This document shows, one piece after another, positions 43,312 to 52,214 of a DNA stretch of 64,000 nt. The DNA is from Palsa-147 sp049279675 (GTDB lineage Bacteria > Acidobacteriota > Terriglobia > Acidiferrales > UBA7541), in NCBI GenBank assembly GCA_049279675.1, contig JBAPOP010000053.1, positions 7,817-71,816 on the forward strand, written 5' to 3'. Position 1 is the first letter of the stretch. Every line of letters begins with the position of its first letter. The position numbers and the translations under genes were made by a program. The notes under the pieces were generated by a model. It saw nothing but the letters and a program-made list of their open reading frames with translations. It did no database searches and had not been told where the DNA came from.

Positions 43312-44151
43312 TTACGTTACCGATACGGGCTCGATCTCGATTCCGCCGCCGCGCGCATGGAGACGGGCGGCTGGAACTTTGGCGTCGTGGGAAAAGAGCG
43401 CGAGCGTTCCCTCGCGCGCGACTTCCGAAATCCACTTGCGCTTGTTCTCGAGCGTCGTAAGCGGATAGAGATCGTACGCCATGATCCACGGACCGGGGAG
43501 ATGGGCGGTCGTCGGGACAAGGTCAACAAACAGGAATGCCGACTTGCCGCCGCCGGAAAGCCGGACACATTGCATATCCGCATTGTGACCGGGAACGCGA
43601 ATCACTTCTACGCCGGGCACGATTTCAGAATCGCCGTCAAGGAGCCACCACTTTCCCGCGGTCTCGATGGCTAGAAAATTATCGGGCATGTAGCTCGCGC
43701 GGTCGCGGTCCGTCGGGTGCTTGGCGTGTTCCAATTCGCCGCGTTGCACGATGTATTGTGCGTTCGGAAACGATGGAACCGTGCGGCCATCTTCGATTCG
43801 CGTGTTCCAGCCGCAATGATCGAAGTGCAGGTGAGTATTCACAACGTAATCAATCTGATCGAGACCAACGCCGCGCGCCGCGAGTTGCTCCGGCAAGCGC
43901 TTGCCAGCGCCAATGGCATAAATGTCGCGGCGTTTTGGATCCATTTTATCGCCCGCGCCGGTTTCAACGAGAATCGTCTTCCCTGCCGCGCGCACTAGCA
44001 GGCAATTCATTTCGAGGCCGATTCGATTGCGCTCGTCGGCCGGAATCTTTTTCTCCCACAGCGGCTTCGGGATGACGCCAAACATGGCCCCGCCGTCGAG
44101 TCGAAAGCCGCCGTCGTTGAGAATCCAGAACTCCAGATCACCAAGCTTCAC
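43312..44151 (-). CDS. MBL-fold metallohydrolase
   Basis: A 279-residue metallo-beta-lactamase-fold enzyme with the metal motif NTHLHFDHCGW (HxHxDH), the downstream histidine in RVPGHNADMQC and aspartate in FVDLVP. The overall pattern resembles quorum-quenching/arylsulfatase-like or lactonase-type hydrolases, but the substrate is not evident. It overlaps the meaB stop by four bases and leads to mtnP 27 bases further on, so it belongs to the same unit. Confidence 0.85.
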   Translation of the reverse strand: MKLGDLEFWILNDGGFRLDGGAMFGVIPKPLWEKKIPADERNRIGLEMNCLLVRAAGKTILVETGAGDKMDPKRRDIYAIGAGKRLPEQLAARGVGLDQIDYVVNTHLHFDHCGWNTRIEDGRTVPSFPNAQYIVQRGELEHAKHPTDRDRASYMPDNFLAIETAGKWWLLDGDSEIVPGVEVIRVPGHNADMQCVRLSGGGKSAFLFVDLVPTTAHLPGPWIMAYDLYPLTTLENKRKWISEVAREGTLALFSHDAKVPAARLHARGGGIEIEPVSVT

Positions 44152-45113
44152 TTGGATTCCCCCATGCCAATGCGATCGAGAAACTCGTTCACCACGGCAT
44201 ACGGATCTTTCCGGCGGCTCGCGATTTCTTCCGCCGCCGACGAAAGCGCCGCGTGGCCAATTCGACCGCGAATCACGCGCTCAGCGAATCGCTGTTCAAG
44301 CATTTCGATCAATCGCTGTTTCCAGTATCCGATTTCTTGAGCCTTGCGATCCATAGACGATGCTTTGTGACTGCGAAATTTCTCGATCTCCCCGGCCAAT
44401 TCGGGGATGCCCTTTGATTCGGTGGCTACGGTGCGAACGACGGCAGGCCGCCAGCCATCGCGCTCGGGAGCAATGGTGAGAATCGCGCGAAGCTGCTCCT
44501 CAAATCGACCGGCGCCCTCGCGATCGCACTTGTTGATAACAAATATGTCCGCGATTTCCATCAACCCGGCTTTTAGGTTCTGCACATCGTCTCCCATGCC
44601 GGGGACGAGTACGACGATGGTGCAATCGGCGAGGCGGACAATTTCGACTTCACCTTGACCGACGCCAACCGTCTCGATGAGAACGAATTCCTTTCCGGCG
44701 GCATCGAGGAGTAGTGCGGTATCGTTTGTGGCTTCCGACAGGCCGCCGAGAGAACCACGCGTGGCCATCGACCGAATAAAGATTCCTGCGTCTGACGCGT
44801 GGCCTTGCATTCGTATGCGGTCGCCAAGAATTGCGCCGCCGGTAAATGGACTTGATGGATCAACGGCGATGACGCCGATGGTGCGATGCTGCCCGCGATA
44901 ATGCGCGGCGAGACGGTCGACGAGGGTGCTCTTCCCTGTTCCCGGCGCTCCCGTGATACCCAACTTGAATGCATTGCCGGTATGCGGAAATAATCGGCGA
45001 AGAAGATCTTCGGATTCGCGGGTGCGATTCTCAATCGCGGTTACTCCGCGCGAGATCGCGCGGACATCCCCTGCGCGAATCTGTTCCGCCCAATCCTCGA
45101 TCGCGCGCGTCAT
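44148..45113 (-). CDS. meaB: Methylmalonyl-CoA mutase-associated GTPase MeaB/ArgK
   Basis: A 321-residue G3E GTPase chaperone that protects and loads B12 mutases. Walker A is GAPGTGKSTLVDRLA, followed by DPSSPFTGGAILGDRIRM, ETVGVGQGEVEI and NKCDREGA (NKxD). The start is placed at ATG 45113 (MTRAIEDWA); upstream residues in the longer frame are not family-like. It follows an acyl-CoA dehydrogenase gene, consistent with propionate or branched-chain degradation. The mutase is not in the window. Confidence 0.93.
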   Translation of the reverse strand: MTRAIEDWAEQIRAGDVRAISRGVTAIENRTRESEDLLRRLFPHTGNAFKLGITGAPGTGKSTLVDRLAAHYRGQHRTIGVIAVDPSSPFTGGAILGDRIRMQGHASDAGIFIRSMATRGSLGGLSEATNDTALLLDAAGKEFVLIETVGVGQGEVEIVRLADCTIVVLVPGMGDDVQNLKAGLMEIADIFVINKCDREGAGRFEEQLRAILTIAPERDGWRPAVVRTVATESKGIPELAGEIEKFRSHKASSMDRKAQEIGYWKQRLIEMLEQRFAERVIRGRIGHAALSSAAEEIASRRKDPYAVVNEFLDRIGMGESK

Positions 45114-45210
45114 GAAATGGAGAAAAGCGCTTTCCGCGATGGCAACGCAGCCCGATTCGCGGGGTACAGCGCGCACGGATTCGATATGGGATTTCCGCGA
45201 CTCATGTGGA

Positions 45211-46377
45211 TCAAGCTTTCCCGAGAAGCTGGCGCGCGATCACGAGACGTTGAATCTCGCTCGTGCCCTCGCCGATGGTGCAGAGTTTGACGTCGCGGTA
45301 ATACTTCTCCGCCGGGTAGTCCTTGATGAAGCCGTAACCGCCAAAAATTTGCACCGCTTCGTTGGCGACGCGAACCGCGACCTCGCCTGCATAGAGTTTT
45401 GCCATGCTCGATTCCTGCGTGTAGCGCACGGCGTCTCCGCCTCTTGCAATCGCTCGGTCGGCGAGCCAGGCGGCGCGATACGTGAGGAGGCGAGCGGCCT
45501 CAATTTGCGTCGCCATATCGGCGAGCTTGAATTGAATGGCCTGAAATTCGGCGATCGCCTTGCCGAACTGCTTGCGTTGCTTCGCGTATTTCACCGAGGC
45601 CTCATATGCGCCTTGAGCCATCCCGAGTCCCAGCGCTGCAATGGAAACGCGGCCGCCATCGAGGATTTGCAGGCTATTGACGAAGCCTTCGCCTTCTTTG
45701 CCGAGAAGGTTCGCGGCGGGAATGCGGCAGTCGCTGAAAATTACTTCGGAAGTATCGCTCGCGCGCAGGCCGAGCTTATTTTCTTTTTTGCCCGGACGGA
45801 ATCCGGGTGTTCCCTTCTCGATAATGAAGGCCGAAATTCCGTGACTCTTCTTCGATTTGTCTGTGGCGGCCATCGCAACGCAAACGTCCGCGTAGTGGCC
45901 ATTCGTCGTGAAGGTTTTTGCGCCGTTCAGAAGCCAATCGCCATTTTGACGCACGGCAGAAGTTCTCGTGCCACCCGCGTCCGAACCCGCTTCGGGCTCG
46001 GTGAGCGACCAACAGCCGATCTTTTTGCCCTGCGCGAGATCGACGACGTATTTCTTCTTCTGTTCCTCGGTGCCGAATTTGTAAATGTGATTCGTGCAGA
46101 GTGAATTGTGCGCGGCGACGATGATGCCGATGGAGCCGTCCACACGGGACAATTCCTCGATTGCGATGGCGTATTCGACGTAGCCGAGACCCGCGCCGCC
46201 GTACTTCTCCGGGAAGACGACGCCGAGAAGTCCCATTTCCGCGAGCTTTGGAACGATCTCGACCGGAAAGCGGGAAGCCTCATCCCACTCCATGACGTGC
46301 GGAGCGATTTCGCCTTCGGCAAATTCGCGCACCGTGCGGCGAAGCTGTATTTGTTCATCCGTCAGCGAGAAATCCAC
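45211..46377 (-). CDS. Acyl-CoA dehydrogenase
   Basis: A 388-residue flavoprotein oxidising acyl-CoA esters at the alpha-beta position. Seen are the helical N-terminal part, the FAD/substrate region CWSLTEPEAGSDAGG, and the C-terminal signature QIFGGYGFIKDYPAEKYYRD with IGEGTSEIQRLVIAR, which holds the catalytic glutamate. The GTG at 46377 has GAGG five bases upstream and is preferred over an earlier frame start at 46398. Chain-length preference is not evident; short or branched substrates are plausible given meaB downstream. Confidence 0.93.
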   Translation of the reverse strand: MDFSLTDEQIQLRRTVREFAEGEIAPHVMEWDEASRFPVEIVPKLAEMGLLGVVFPEKYGGAGLGYVEYAIAIEELSRVDGSIGIIVAAHNSLCTNHIYKFGTEEQKKKYVVDLAQGKKIGCWSLTEPEAGSDAGGTRTSAVRQNGDWLLNGAKTFTTNGHYADVCVAMAATDKSKKSHGISAFIIEKGTPGFRPGKKENKLGLRASDTSEVIFSDCRIPAANLLGKEGEGFVNSLQILDGGRVSIAALGLGMAQGAYEASVKYAKQRKQFGKAIAEFQAIQFKLADMATQIEAARLLTYRAAWLADRAIARGGDAVRYTQESSMAKLYAGEVAVRVANEAVQIFGGYGFIKDYPAEKYYRDVKLCTIGEGTSEIQRLVIARQLLGKA

Positions 46378-46480
46378 GTGATCCTCGGTGCGCAGCACGC
46401 GCGCGGGCAGAGTTATCGAAAGGCCGAATCTAAATTTATATCACAGGTAAGCGCAGAGACTGCGCTGTGGTTCGGGAATC

Positions 46481-47590
46481 CTAAGGAGCAACGATTCTTG
46501 CCAACACATCGAGCGCTCGCTCGCATCCTGCGCGGTCAACATCATAATGGGTGACCATACGAAGCGCGTATTTCTCGGATGGATTGGACAAGATTCGTTC
46601 TTTCGCAAGATCGCTTGAGATCTCCGCCGCAGTTTTGCCCGTTGCGCGAACATCGAAGATGACGATATTCGTGACGACTTTTTCCTGCCCGACCGAGATG
46701 CCTTTGATTTGCGCGAGGCCCTGGGCCAGGAATCGAGCGTTCTCGTGGTCGCGCGGCAGAATCTTCGGAGAATCCTCAAGAGCGAGCAGCCCCGCCGCCG
46801 CGAGGACGCCAATCTGGCGCATTCCGCCACCGAGCATCTTCCGCGTGACGCGGGATTTGGCAATGAAATCGTGCGAGCCGAGCAAGAGCGACCCGGCCGG
46901 CGCGCCGAGCCCCTTCGAAAGACAGAACATGATTGAGTCGCACTTCCGCGACAAGTCGGCGACAGTGCGGCCGGCGGCGACAGACGCGTTGAATATCCGC
47001 GCACCATCAAGATGAACGCGGAGGCCTGCTTCGTGCGCGCGATCGCAGATATCGTCGACTGACTCCACTGAATAGACGGACCCTCCCGCCATGTTGTGGG
47101 AATTCTCGATCGTGACGAGGCGGGTTTGGGAATAGTAGTAAATCTTGGGGCGCAAGCTGGCTTCGATTAGTTCCCAAGTGAGAATTCCGTCGGGCGCGAA
47201 GACGGGGCGCGGAAAGCAGCCCGCGATCGCGGACATGGAACCTAGTTCGTAATGATTTACGTGCGCGCGTTCTTCGCAAAGGACTTCGTCGCCGGGGCGA
47301 GTCCAAGTTTTGATCGCCAGCAGATTGCCCATCGAACCGCTGGGGACGAAGAGCGCGGCTTCGCGTTCGAATATTTCCGCGGCGCGGGATTGTAGGCGAT
47401 TGACGGTGGGATCTTCGCCGTAGACGTCGTCGCCGACTTCGGCTTCGGCCATGGCGCGGCGCATCGCTGGGGTCGGCTTTGTAACCGTGTCGCTGCGCAG
47501 GTCGACGACGGCAGCGGCGTCGCGTGATTTCTCCGTTTTTTCTCCGGCCGGCGTGAGAGTTTGTTCGTACACATTCGGCTCCTGAATCAC
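46481..47590 (-). CDS. Low-specificity L-threonine aldolase
   Basis: A 369-residue fold-type I PLP enzyme cleaving threonine (and beta-hydroxy-amino acids) to glycine and aldehyde. Seen are VVDLRSDTVTKPTPAMRRAMAEAEVGDD, conserved YGEDPTVNRLQ and the PLP lysine in CLSKGLGAPAGSLLLG. A short N-terminal extension of about 27 residues precedes the conserved start. The GTG at 47590 lies immediately after the hemW stop (47591), so it is co-transcribed with hemW. Confidence 0.9.
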   Translation of the reverse strand: MIQEPNVYEQTLTPAGEKTEKSRDAAAVVDLRSDTVTKPTPAMRRAMAEAEVGDDVYGEDPTVNRLQSRAAEIFEREAALFVPSGSMGNLLAIKTWTRPGDEVLCEERAHVNHYELGSMSAIAGCFPRPVFAPDGILTWELIEASLRPKIYYYSQTRLVTIENSHNMAGGSVYSVESVDDICDRAHEAGLRVHLDGARIFNASVAAGRTVADLSRKCDSIMFCLSKGLGAPAGSLLLGSHDFIAKSRVTRKMLGGGMRQIGVLAAAGLLALEDSPKILPRDHENARFLAQGLAQIKGISVGQEKVVTNIVIFDVRATGKTAAEISSDLAKERILSNPSEKYALRMVTHYDVDRAGCERALDVLARIVAP

Positions 47591-48733
47591 CTAGGCGCTC
47601 ACGGCTTCGAGCAACGCGACGAAGACTTCATTTGAGATTGCCACCCGGTCTGGCGCGAGCCGCACTCGGCCATTCTCGACGATTAGGAGGCCTTGAGCAC
47701 GCAGTTCTTCGATTCGCTCGAGGATCACGCTTCCGGATTGACCGCACAGAATAGAAATATCGACTCCATCGAGCAGGCGGAGTCCGAGGAAAATTTCTTC
47801 TTCGTGTGCTTGCAGCCGCGTGACTGCTTCATTCTGTTCGACAGGAAGTAGGCCACGATCGATCGCGGAGACGTAGGCGGCAGGATCGTGGCTATTGGCC
47901 CAGCGGCGCGTGCCGTCGAATGAATGCGCGCCAGCGCCGAGGCCGAGGTACGGTTCCCGATGCCAGTATTTCAGATTATGGCGCGAGCGAAATCCCGGTT
48001 TCGCCCAGTTTGAAATTTCGTAGTGCTCGAAGCCCTCGGCGGCTAGGCGTTCGCAGGCGTGCTCGTAGAACGAAGCCATTTCGTCGTCTGTGGGGAGAGC
48101 GCCGGCGCTGTAGCGTTGTCCGCCTGCCAGCACTTCCTTGCCGAGGTGGCTGCCTTCGTCAATTTCCATCAGGTAGATCGAAACGTGTTCTGGATTCGTG
48201 CGCAGAAGACTTTCGATTGAATCGCGCCAGGTGGCGGCGGTTTGATGAGGCATGCCTGCGATGAGATCGAGCGTGATATTGCGGAATTCAGATTCGCGGA
48301 GAATTTCGACCGCGGCGAAGGTATCCGCGCGGCGATGCATTCGGCCCGCGGCTTTGAGTTCGACATCGCTGAAGGATTGAGCGCCCAGGCTAATGCGATT
48401 GAATCCTGCGGCCAGCCACGCGCTCGCTTTTTCGCGCGTGATAGTTTCGGGGTCGGCCTCCAGGGTAGCTTCTTCGATGGCGCATTTGAAATGAGCGCGG
48501 AGCGAATCGAGAATTGCTTTTAGGTTTGCTGGGAAAAGGAGGCTTGGCGTTCCGCCACCGATGTATACGGTGTCGAATGCGGGCCAAATTTCGCTCGAGC
48601 GAAGTTCAATTTCGCGAGTGATGGCCGCGGCGTAGGGTGCATAGAGATTTGGCGAGAAGACGCCGGTGTGGAAATTGCAGTAGGTGCACTTGGTCTGGCA
48701 GAAAGGCACCTGAATGTATAAGCCGGATGTCAT
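47591..48733 (-). CDS. hemW: Radical SAM heme chaperone HemW
   Basis: A 380-residue radical SAM protein related to coproporphyrinogen dehydrogenase. The cluster motif CQTKCTYCNF (CxxxCxxC) starts near residue 12, and VYIGGGTPSLL, LGAQSF and HNLKYWHREPYLGLGAGAHSF are family features. HemW transfers heme to respiratory cytochromes rather than oxidising coproporphyrinogen; the coproporphyrinogen-binding features of HemN are absent as far as I can tell. It connects functionally with the heme-rich block at 3-22 kb but is not adjacent to it. Confidence 0.9.
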   Translation of the reverse strand: MTSGLYIQVPFCQTKCTYCNFHTGVFSPNLYAPYAAAITREIELRSSEIWPAFDTVYIGGGTPSLLFPANLKAILDSLRAHFKCAIEEATLEADPETITREKASAWLAAGFNRISLGAQSFSDVELKAAGRMHRRADTFAAVEILRESEFRNITLDLIAGMPHQTAATWRDSIESLLRTNPEHVSIYLMEIDEGSHLGKEVLAGGQRYSAGALPTDDEMASFYEHACERLAAEGFEHYEISNWAKPGFRSRHNLKYWHREPYLGLGAGAHSFDGTRRWANSHDPAAYVSAIDRGLLPVEQNEAVTRLQAHEEEIFLGLRLLDGVDISILCGQSGSVILERIEELRAQGLLIVENGRVRLAPDRVAISNEVFVALLEAVSA

Positions 48734-48769
48734 GGATTCAGTCCATTGTACAGCAGGCTTGGCGCGTAA

Positions 48770-49204
48770 TTACGACGGGTCTGGGACGATCTTGACGTGT
48801 AGCTCGCGGTGGCGGGGCCCGTCGAACTCGGCGAAGAATACCATTTGCCAGCGGCCGAGCGCCAGACGGCCACGCTCGATGAATATGCTTTGCGAGGTTC
48901 CCGTCAGCGCGAGTTTTATATGGGAGTCCGAGTTGCCTTCAGCGTGTTTGAATTTTAGGCTCGTGGGAACGATTCGGTCGAAAGCAGCTTCCATGTCGCT
49001 TGCGACGTCGGGATCGTAGCCTTCGTTGATCAAGACTCCGGCGGTTGTGTGGGGAACGTAGAGATGGCAAATGCCGTTCGCGACGCCTGAATCTGTGACG
49101 AGATCATGGACGCGCGCCGTGACATTGATCAGTTCCGTTCGGCGAGATGAGCGAACCTCAATGATGTGTTTGCGCGCGATTGCGTTCGTGCGGGAGTCCG
49201 GCAT
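48770..49204 (-). CDS. YjbQ family (UPF0047) protein
   Basis: A 144-residue protein of the YjbQ family. The conserved HLYVPHTTAGVLINEGYDPDV and LALTGTSQSIFIERGRLALG segments are complete. E. coli YjbQ has weak thiamine-phosphate synthase activity, but the true role is unsettled. It lies between hemW and the LacD-type aldolase gene and is probably transcribed separately from both (36 and 24 bases). Confidence 0.88.
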   Translation of the reverse strand: MPDSRTNAIARKHIIEVRSSRRTELINVTARVHDLVTDSGVANGICHLYVPHTTAGVLINEGYDPDVASDMEAAFDRIVPTSLKFKHAEGNSDSHIKLALTGTSQSIFIERGRLALGRWQMVFFAEFDGPRHRELHVKIVPDPS

Positions 49205-49228
49205 CGGTGCGGCCTTCGAAGCGGGCGC

Positions 49229-50248
49229 TTAGTCCGCAAGCGCCGCAGCCGAGGCTGCGCCGTAGAAACTGAACCACGGCTTTGCGGCGGAGAGGCGATC
49301 GTTGACGTTTTTGATATTTTTGACGCCTTCCGTCGCAAGCCAATCTTCGAGCGCCTTCAGGCCCTGCTTGGCGTAGATCGGCATGCCATCTTTCCAAGTG
49401 GCGCGGCCGCAAAGGACGCCGGAGAAATTTGTGCCGGATTCGGCCGCGAGTTCGAGCGTTTCCGCGAAGGTATCGTTGCTGACGCCCGCCGAAAGATAGA
49501 TGAAGGGCTTTTTCGAAACGGAAGCGGCGCGGCGGAAGAAATCCTTGGCTTGGTCGCGCGTGTATGCGGATTCGCCCTTGCAGGCGCGCGTGCCGGCGAC
49601 GAAATTCATGTTCACCGGGACTTCGACTTTCAAAACATCCACGGCGTATTGAGGCTTCGAGAATTCTTCCATGCTCTTCGCGACGATTTCGGGCTTTTTC
49701 TTCGCGAAGGCGATTCCCTTCTCATCGCCATTTTCTTCGTAACCGACGAATTCGAGGAAAAATGGAACGTCCGAGGCGGTACATTCCGCGCCGATGCGCT
49801 CGACCCAGGCGTGCTTGATCTCGTTGATCTCGCGCGAATCGAATGGAGTGTAGTAGAGGAGAATCTTGATGCAATCGGCGCCTGCGGCCACGAGGCGGCG
49901 AACTGACCAGATATCAAGAAGATCGGGCAAGCGGCCGGGGCGCGTGTTGTCGTAGCCACTATTTTCGTAGGCGAGAAGGAGGCCTGCATTTTTTGCGCGC
50001 GCTTTGGCGGCTTCGAGGCCGTATTCGGGATCGAGAAGGATTGCGCTCGCGTAAGGAGTGAGAGCACGGACTACCGCTTGCTTGAATTCGGCCATCATTT
50101 CCCATGTGACCGCGCTTTTATCGATGCCTTTATCTTTTGCGATGGCGCTCTTCAGCGAGCCACGCTGGTCCATCGCGGCGGCGGCGATCACGCCCCGCTC
50201 GTTGGACACGGCTTGCAGGCCTTTTATTTTGCCGGCGCTTACCTTCAT
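49229..50248 (-). CDS. Tagatose-1,6-bisphosphate aldolase-like protein (LacD/DeoC family)
   Basis: A 339-residue TIM-barrel class I aldolase related to LacD. Segments include ERGVIAAAAMDQRGSLK, ILLDPEYGLEA, DVLKVEVPVNM (with the Schiff-base lysine) and PFIYLSAGVSNDTF. GGAGG lies seven bases before the ATG at 50248, so the longer frame reaching 50644 (which would cross into bshC) is rejected. No lac or tagatose genes are near, so the substrate in this organism is uncertain. Confidence 0.88.
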   Translation of the reverse strand: MKVSAGKIKGLQAVSNERGVIAAAAMDQRGSLKSAIAKDKGIDKSAVTWEMMAEFKQAVVRALTPYASAILLDPEYGLEAAKARAKNAGLLLAYENSGYDNTRPGRLPDLLDIWSVRRLVAAGADCIKILLYYTPFDSREINEIKHAWVERIGAECTASDVPFFLEFVGYEENGDEKGIAFAKKKPEIVAKSMEEFSKPQYAVDVLKVEVPVNMNFVAGTRACKGESAYTRDQAKDFFRRAASVSKKPFIYLSAGVSNDTFAETLELAAESGTNFSGVLCGRATWKDGMPIYAKQGLKALEDWLATEGVKNIKNVNDRLSAAKPWFSFYGAASAAALAD

Positions 50249-50357
50249 CGGACGTCCTCCCCAATCGAATTGCGCATGTTTGAACGGCGGCATTTTAGCA
50301 CGCGACGTTGATGCGCGAACAGGCTGATGCAGATGGTGCGTAGGATTTTTATTGAAA

Positions 50358-51965
50358 CTAGAGATACAGGATGTGGTGTTCGGGAGGCGATGCGGTGCGC
50401 TTGTAGAGTTCGTCCAATAACTCGGTACCGAATGACGCGATGAATGGGAGCAGACAGAGGCTGCGCTCTTGAAGACCGCGCTGGGGGAAGAGCGAGTCGA
50501 AGAGGATCTGCTCGTGACGCTCCAAAACGCCGGAGCGGAGGGCTTCGGCCTTGCCTGTCTTGCGGCGCAATTTGGCGAGTTGATAGAGCATCTTGCGCTC
50601 GGCGGTTCCGAGAGCGCCGAGAAGGGATTTGTCGAGACGCCCAAGAGGCTTTTCGAGGCCTTTTAGCACTTTTTGAAGCGCTTTTTCGTCGCGCTCGAAT
50701 CTTCGCGCCAGGCCGCGCGGAAGGTTTCCGGCGGCGAGGATCGCGCCGAGCCGCTGGCGACCTTGAAAAATGTCGCTGGGCGATAGGCCATACTTTTTCA
50801 AGAGGCGCGCGACGTGGGGCGGTACGAGCGTGAAACCTGGCCGCGGGAGGATTGCCGGCATTCGGTTCATGAGTTGGGCGTAGACGACTTCAACTTGCGC
50901 CATATATGCGATTTCGGCGGGGCCTCCGATGTACGCGACAGTGGGCAGAAGAGTGTCCTGGACGATGGCGCGAAGGAGAACATTCGGCGAGAAGAGTTCG
51001 GGAGTCTCGTCGATGGCGTGCAGAAGCTCACTCGAGGAACTTGTGATGCCGCCTGCGACAAACTTGTCTCCTGCAGCGCGAACGGGCTCGCGCTTGCCAC
51101 CAACGTTCATGAAAAGAAGAGTGGAGCGGCCTGTGATTTTGACCTGGGCGTGAAAGCCAGCCTTCTCAAGCGCCTTGTCTCGCGCTTTGAGTGCGTCCCG
51201 CAGCGGAGCGTCTTCGTCGATCGCGCGGCGGAAGACGGGGGCCGCGAGGCGGTGAAAGCCAGGATCAAGCGGGTCGAATAGAATCACTCCGAATTTCGAC
51301 AAGAGGCGTGCGAACAGTTTTCCGAAGGCGGAGCCAAAATTTTCGCCGGGCGCGTAAGACTCGCGGAGGGCGCTCTCGGTTTCTACAACGCCGGGACCTT
51401 CGAGCCGCTTTGCGGCCGCGTCGGTGACTTTCGAAATTTCGGAGCCGAAACGGATTGCGCCGACTTGGCGGCCCGCGAATTCCGATGGTGCCTCAATACC
51501 GAAACGCTCGAGCCCGGACTTCGTGAGCCAGAAGGAATGATCTACTTCGGCGAGATCGTGGTCTTCCGTGGCGAGCCAGAATATCGGCACTGCCTCGATC
51601 CCGCGGGCCGATAGCCGTTCGGCGGTTCGAATTGCTTCTAAGGCCTTGTAGAAGCTGTACGCGGGCCCGCCAAACAGGCCAACCTGCTGGCCGGTGACGA
51701 CGGCGACGGCGCCGTTTGCGAGGCGATCGAGATTTGTGCCGGCGGCAGGGCCTGATCCGAACGCGCGATTCTGAGCGCGCAAAATCGCGACGACTGCGCT
51801 CCGCACTTGCGAATCGAAATGCACTTCTTTCGCGGATGCTATAACGCCATCGAGAGTGGGTTCGTGACGGTAGAATTCTCCGACTCGCGGGAAATCATCG
51901 AGAAAAGTTAAGATTAACTTCGTCGTGCGCGGCAGTTCGGCGAGACGCAGACAGTGAGACTCCAT
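50358..51965 (-). CDS. bshC: Bacillithiol synthase (cysteine ligase) BshC
   Basis: A 535-residue enzyme that adds cysteine to glucosaminyl-malate to give bacillithiol. The Rossmann-like core is marked by GQQVGLFGGPAYSFYKAL, IFWLATEDHDLAEVDH and TVAYIGGPAEIAYMAQ, with a long coiled-coil region near the C-terminus. The ATG at 51965 gives the standard length of about 540; the frame continues upstream to 52043 without support. Its presence indicates that bacillithiol, not glutathione, is a main low-molecular-weight thiol. bshA and bshB are not in the window. Confidence 0.92.
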   Translation of the reverse strand: MESHCLRLAELPRTTKLILTFLDDFPRVGEFYRHEPTLDGVIASAKEVHFDSQVRSAVVAILRAQNRAFGSGPAAGTNLDRLANGAVAVVTGQQVGLFGGPAYSFYKALEAIRTAERLSARGIEAVPIFWLATEDHDLAEVDHSFWLTKSGLERFGIEAPSEFAGRQVGAIRFGSEISKVTDAAAKRLEGPGVVETESALRESYAPGENFGSAFGKLFARLLSKFGVILFDPLDPGFHRLAAPVFRRAIDEDAPLRDALKARDKALEKAGFHAQVKITGRSTLLFMNVGGKREPVRAAGDKFVAGGITSSSSELLHAIDETPELFSPNVLLRAIVQDTLLPTVAYIGGPAEIAYMAQVEVVYAQLMNRMPAILPRPGFTLVPPHVARLLKKYGLSPSDIFQGRQRLGAILAAGNLPRGLARRFERDEKALQKVLKGLEKPLGRLDKSLLGALGTAERKMLYQLAKLRRKTGKAEALRSGVLERHEQILFDSLFPQRGLQERSLCLLPFIASFGTELLDELYKRTASPPEHHILYL

Positions 51966-52087
51966 GTAGGATTTGGATGATACACGGTGAGAAAGGACGC
52001 AGCAATCGTCGTAGCCGAATCGGGCCCGGAGGGCGTTTTGCAACGCCGAATGAAAGTCGAGCGAGGCGGTTCTGATTTGATTTTCGT

Positions 52088-52207
52088 AGGGCTGGACGGG
52101 CGGCCGGCCGGGTTGTGGTGATTGATTGACACAGGCAAAACCAAAATCGTAAGAGGCCGGTCCGTCTTCCGACGGTCCCTACGGGTGCAGGGCGGGCGAT
52201 CGCGGCG
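52088..52207 (+). repeat. Intergenic composite repeat, copy 2 (modules B then A)
   Basis: This stretch lies in the 249-base gap between bshC and the DapA-family gene. It holds module B (52088-52131, core GGCCGGCCGG then GTGATTG) followed by module A (52156-52207, core CTTCCGACGGTCCCTAC). Module A here contains CCGTC, TTCC, GACGG, a five-base hairpin. The same modules occur at 2636-2744 in the opposite order. No gene is seen in this gap. Confidence 0.6.
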
Positions 52208-52214
52208 GCGGGGC

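Noticed and set aside
50249..50644. N-terminal extension of the LacD-type aldolase frame
   Set aside because: It overlaps bshC in another frame, and a strong GGAGG precedes the ATG at 50248.
51966..52043. Upstream extension of bshC
   Set aside because: The added residues do not match the family start and would lengthen a protein that already has the standard size.
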